Below are positions 6,447 to 8,350 of a stretch of DNA of 8,350 bases, one piece after another. The position numbers were made by a program, and so were the translations under genes. Below the pieces are notes generated by a model. The model saw only the letters and a program-made list of their open reading frames with translations. It made no database searches and was not told the DNA's origin. The DNA comes from an uncultured Allomuricauda sp. Its GTDB lineage: Bacteria > Bacteroidota > Bacteroidia > Flavobacteriales > Flavobacteriaceae. Every line of letters begins with the position of its first letter. The stretch's first letter is position 1. The stretch lies in the NCBI GenBank assembly GCA_937911965.1, contig CALDPL010000013.1, positions 1 to 8,350 on the forward strand. The letters run 5' to 3'.

Positions 6447-8350
6447 ATGGAACCCGATCCAAAGACTAGTAATGACATTTCCTTCAAAGATTTCCAATCC
6501 CAGATCTTGAGCGATTATGAAATTGCCGTCACCAGTAGGGAATGCAGTGTATTGGGAAGGCGGGAAGTGTTATCGGGAAAGGCGAAGTTCGGAATCTTCG
6601 GGGATGGGAAAGAGCTGCCCCAATTGGCCATGGCCAGGGCCTTTCGGGACGGGGATTTCAGAAGTGGCTACTACAGGGACCAGACCTTTATGATGGCCCT
6701 GGGCCATTTGGATCCCAAGGAATTCTTCCACGGACTCTATGCAACGACCGATTTGGAAAAGGAGCCCATGAGTGCCGGCAGGCAGATGGGGGGACATTTT
6801 GTGACCCACAGCCTCAATGAGGACGGAAGTTGGAAGGACCTTACCCAACAAAAGAACAGCAGTGGGGACATCTCCTGCACCGGGGGACAGATGCCCAGGT
6901 TGTTGGGTCTGGCCCAAGCTTCCAAAATCTATCGCAACGTCAAGGGCCTGGAGGGGACCAATTTTTCCAAAGACGGGAACGAGGTCGCCTGGGGCACCAT
7001 TGGCAATGCCAGTACCAGTGAAGGACATTTTTTCGAGACCTTGAACGCCGCCGGGGTCATGCAGGTTCCCATGGTCATCTGCATCTGGGACGATGAGTAC
7101 GGGATTTCCGTACCTGCGGAGTACCATACCACCAAGGGGGACATTTCAAGTGCCCTGGCCGGCCTGCAACGGGATTCTGACAACAATGGATTTGAACTTT
7201 TGAAGGTAAAGGGATGGGATTATACGGCCCTTACCCATGCCTTTGAAAATGCCTCCGACATCGCCAGGGAAGGCCATGTACCGGTCATGATCCATGTGAC
7301 CGAGCTCACCCAGCCCCAAGGGCATTCCACCTCTGGGTCCCAAGAGCGGTACAAATCCGCCGAACGACTGGCATGGGAACGTGAGAATGACTGCAATAAA
7401 AGGTTCAAGGAATGGATCGTTGAAAATGGCATAAGCACGGAAGAGGAACTCAACCAGATCGATCGGGAAATCAAGAACAAAGTCCGTGCGGCCAAAAAGC
7501 AGGCCTGGGTCGAATTTCTCAAACCCCATATCGATGCCAAAAAGGAATTGGTCCAACTCTTGGACCGTGTGGCCGTAAACAGCCCCAACCGCTCCTTTCT
7601 CACCAAGATCAAAAACGATCTGATCGCCCTGGAAGAACCCCTTAAAAAAGATTTGGCCTCCAAGGCCCGAAGGGCACTCAGGTACCTTTTGGGGGAAGAA
7701 GGCCCTGATAAACGCGCCCTCCAGGGATGGGTGGACCGATTTTTGGACCACAACGATCAGGTGTTCGGTTCCCACCTCTACAGTGAAAGGAGCCAAGGTG
7801 CAACCGCCTTGGACGCCGTCCCTCCCATCTATTCGGAAGATCCGGAAGTCGTGGATGGAAGGGTCATCCTAAGGGACAATTTCGACCATCTCTTTGAAAA
7901 ATATCCACAGACCTTGATCTTTGGGGAGGATACTGGAACTATCGGGGATGTCAACCAAGGCTTGGAGGGCATGCAAAAAAAATACGGGGAGTTGCGGGTG
8001 GCGGATACCGGGATCCGGGAGGCCACCATCATAGGACAGGGCATCGGGATGGCCCTACGCGGGCTCAGGCCGATAGCCGAGATCCAATACCTGGACTACA
8101 TCCTATACGGCCTTCAGACCCTGAGCGACGACTTGGCCACCATGGGATATCGGACCGTGGGCACCCAAAAAGCCCCGCTTATCGTCCGGACCCGGGGACA
8201 CCGCCTGGAAGGGATTTGGCATTCTGGCTCGCCCATGGGGGGACTGATCCATTTGCTCAGGGGCATATACATCCTGGTTCCCAGGAACATGACGCAGGCC
8301 GCCGGCTTTTACAATACCCTGTTGAGGAGCGATGAGCCCGCCCTGGTCAT
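6447..8350 (+). CDS. Fused 2-oxoacid dehydrogenase E1 alpha/beta subunit (partial, runs off right edge)
   Basis: Thiamine-diphosphate enzyme that decarboxylates a 2-oxoacid and passes the acyl group to the lipoyl E2 subunit. Best guess is the branched-chain (2-oxoisovalerate) type. 634 codons are present without a stop. Residues 45 to about 320 are the alpha part: GYYRDQT (74-80), GGHF (115-118), the cofactor region GNASTSEG (186-193) to WDDEYGIS (214-221), and QGHSTSGSQERY (291-302), the usual site of the conserved His (H293). A charged helical linker follows (about 320-465). The beta part begins near 469 with FGEDTG (492-497; E494), EGMQKKYGE, ADTGIREA, GLRPIAEIQYLDY and then SGSPMGG. Relatives of this fused flavobacterial type are about 800 residues, so roughly 160-180 are missing. 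The start ATG at 6447 has no Shine-Dalgarno sequence and is the first start that leaves the spacer free. Branched-chain acyl-CoA made by this kind of enzyme primes the iso-fatty acids common in flavobacteria. Confidence 0.88.
   Translation, partial: MEPDPKTSNDISFKDFQSQILSDYEIAVTSRECSVLGRREVLSGKAKFGIFGDGKELPQLAMARAFRDGDFRSGYYRDQTFMMALGHLDPKEFFHGLYATTDLEKEPMSAGRQMGGHFVTHSLNEDGSWKDLTQQKNSSGDISCTGGQMPRLLGLAQASKIYRNVKGLEGTNFSKDGNEVAWGTIGNASTSEGHFFETLNAAGVMQVPMVICIWDDEYGISVPAEYHTTKGDISSALAGLQRDSDNNGFELLKVKGWDYTALTHAFENASDIAREGHVPVMIHVTELTQPQGHSTSGSQERYKSAERLAWERENDCNKRFKEWIVENGISTEEELNQIDREIKNKVRAAKKQAWVEFLKPHIDAKKELVQLLDRVAVNSPNRSFLTKIKNDLIALEEPLKKDLASKARRALRYLLGEEGPDKRALQGWVDRFLDHNDQVFGSHLYSERSQGATALDAVPPIYSEDPEVVDGRVILRDNFDHLFEKYPQTLIFGEDTGTIGDVNQGLEGMQKKYGELRVADTGIREATIIGQGIGMALRGLRPIAEIQYLDYILYGLQTLSDDLATMGYRTVGTQKAPLIVRTRGHRLEGIWHSGSPMGGLIHLLRGIYILVPRNMTQAAGFYNTLLRSDEPALV

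Noticed and set aside
6542..6820. Plus-strand open frame of 92 codons near the start of the E1 gene
   Set aside because: It overlaps the E1 frame, whose thiamine enzyme motifs are clear; the alternative product has no recognisable motif.
7146..7796. Minus-strand open frame of 216 codons
   Set aside because: It is antisense to the continuous E1 coding frame and shows no family motifs.

Overview
The window appears to join two unrelated pieces of bacterial DNA. The left piece (1 to about 2465) is the 3' part of an oligopeptide/dipeptide ABC transporter operon: the last codons of a solute-binding protein, two permeases (DppB/OppB-like and DppC/OppC-like), and the first two thirds of an ATPase (DppD/OppD-like). 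Its genes overlap or nearly touch, each start has a good Shine-Dalgarno sequence, and arginine is written almost only with CGN codons. This suggests a moderately high-GC bacterium, possibly an actinobacterium, though the lineage is a low-confidence guess.

The right piece (about 2440 to 8350) looks like a Flavobacteriia (Bacteroidota) chromosome. Its starts lack Shine-Dalgarno sequences, AGG arginine codons are common, and the gene content fits: the 3' end of uvrA, a LOG-family (TIGR00730) nucleotide-processing protein, a secreted M1-peptidase-like protein with a predicted outer-membrane barrel, and a fused E1 alpha/beta subunit of a 2-oxoacid dehydrogenase that runs off the right edge.

The two pieces meet inside one open reading frame (1887-2732). 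Its N-terminal part is an OppD-type ATPase with Walker A, Q-loop and ABC signature. Its C-terminal 88 residues are the natural end of excinuclease UvrA. The switch lies at the Walker B motif [10 protein letters not shown], which both ABC ATPase families share and which is encoded by nearly the same bases in both. All 15 arginines before the junction are CGN and all 4 after it are AGG. A metagenomic assembly (or amplification) chimera at this conserved ABC motif explains this best. A genuine gene fusion is possible but much less likely.

Within the flavobacterial part, the M1-like gene is split by an apparent one-base deletion near 4137-4146, and the place where the zinc-binding HExxH...E motif should lie carries other residues. 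The E1 gene starts at 6447 after a 159-base AT-rich spacer that may hold a Bacteroidota-type promoter. I see no RNA gene, insertion sequence, CRISPR array or defence system. No new system is convincingly present: the transporter genes and the flavobacterial genes should not be read as one functional locus.
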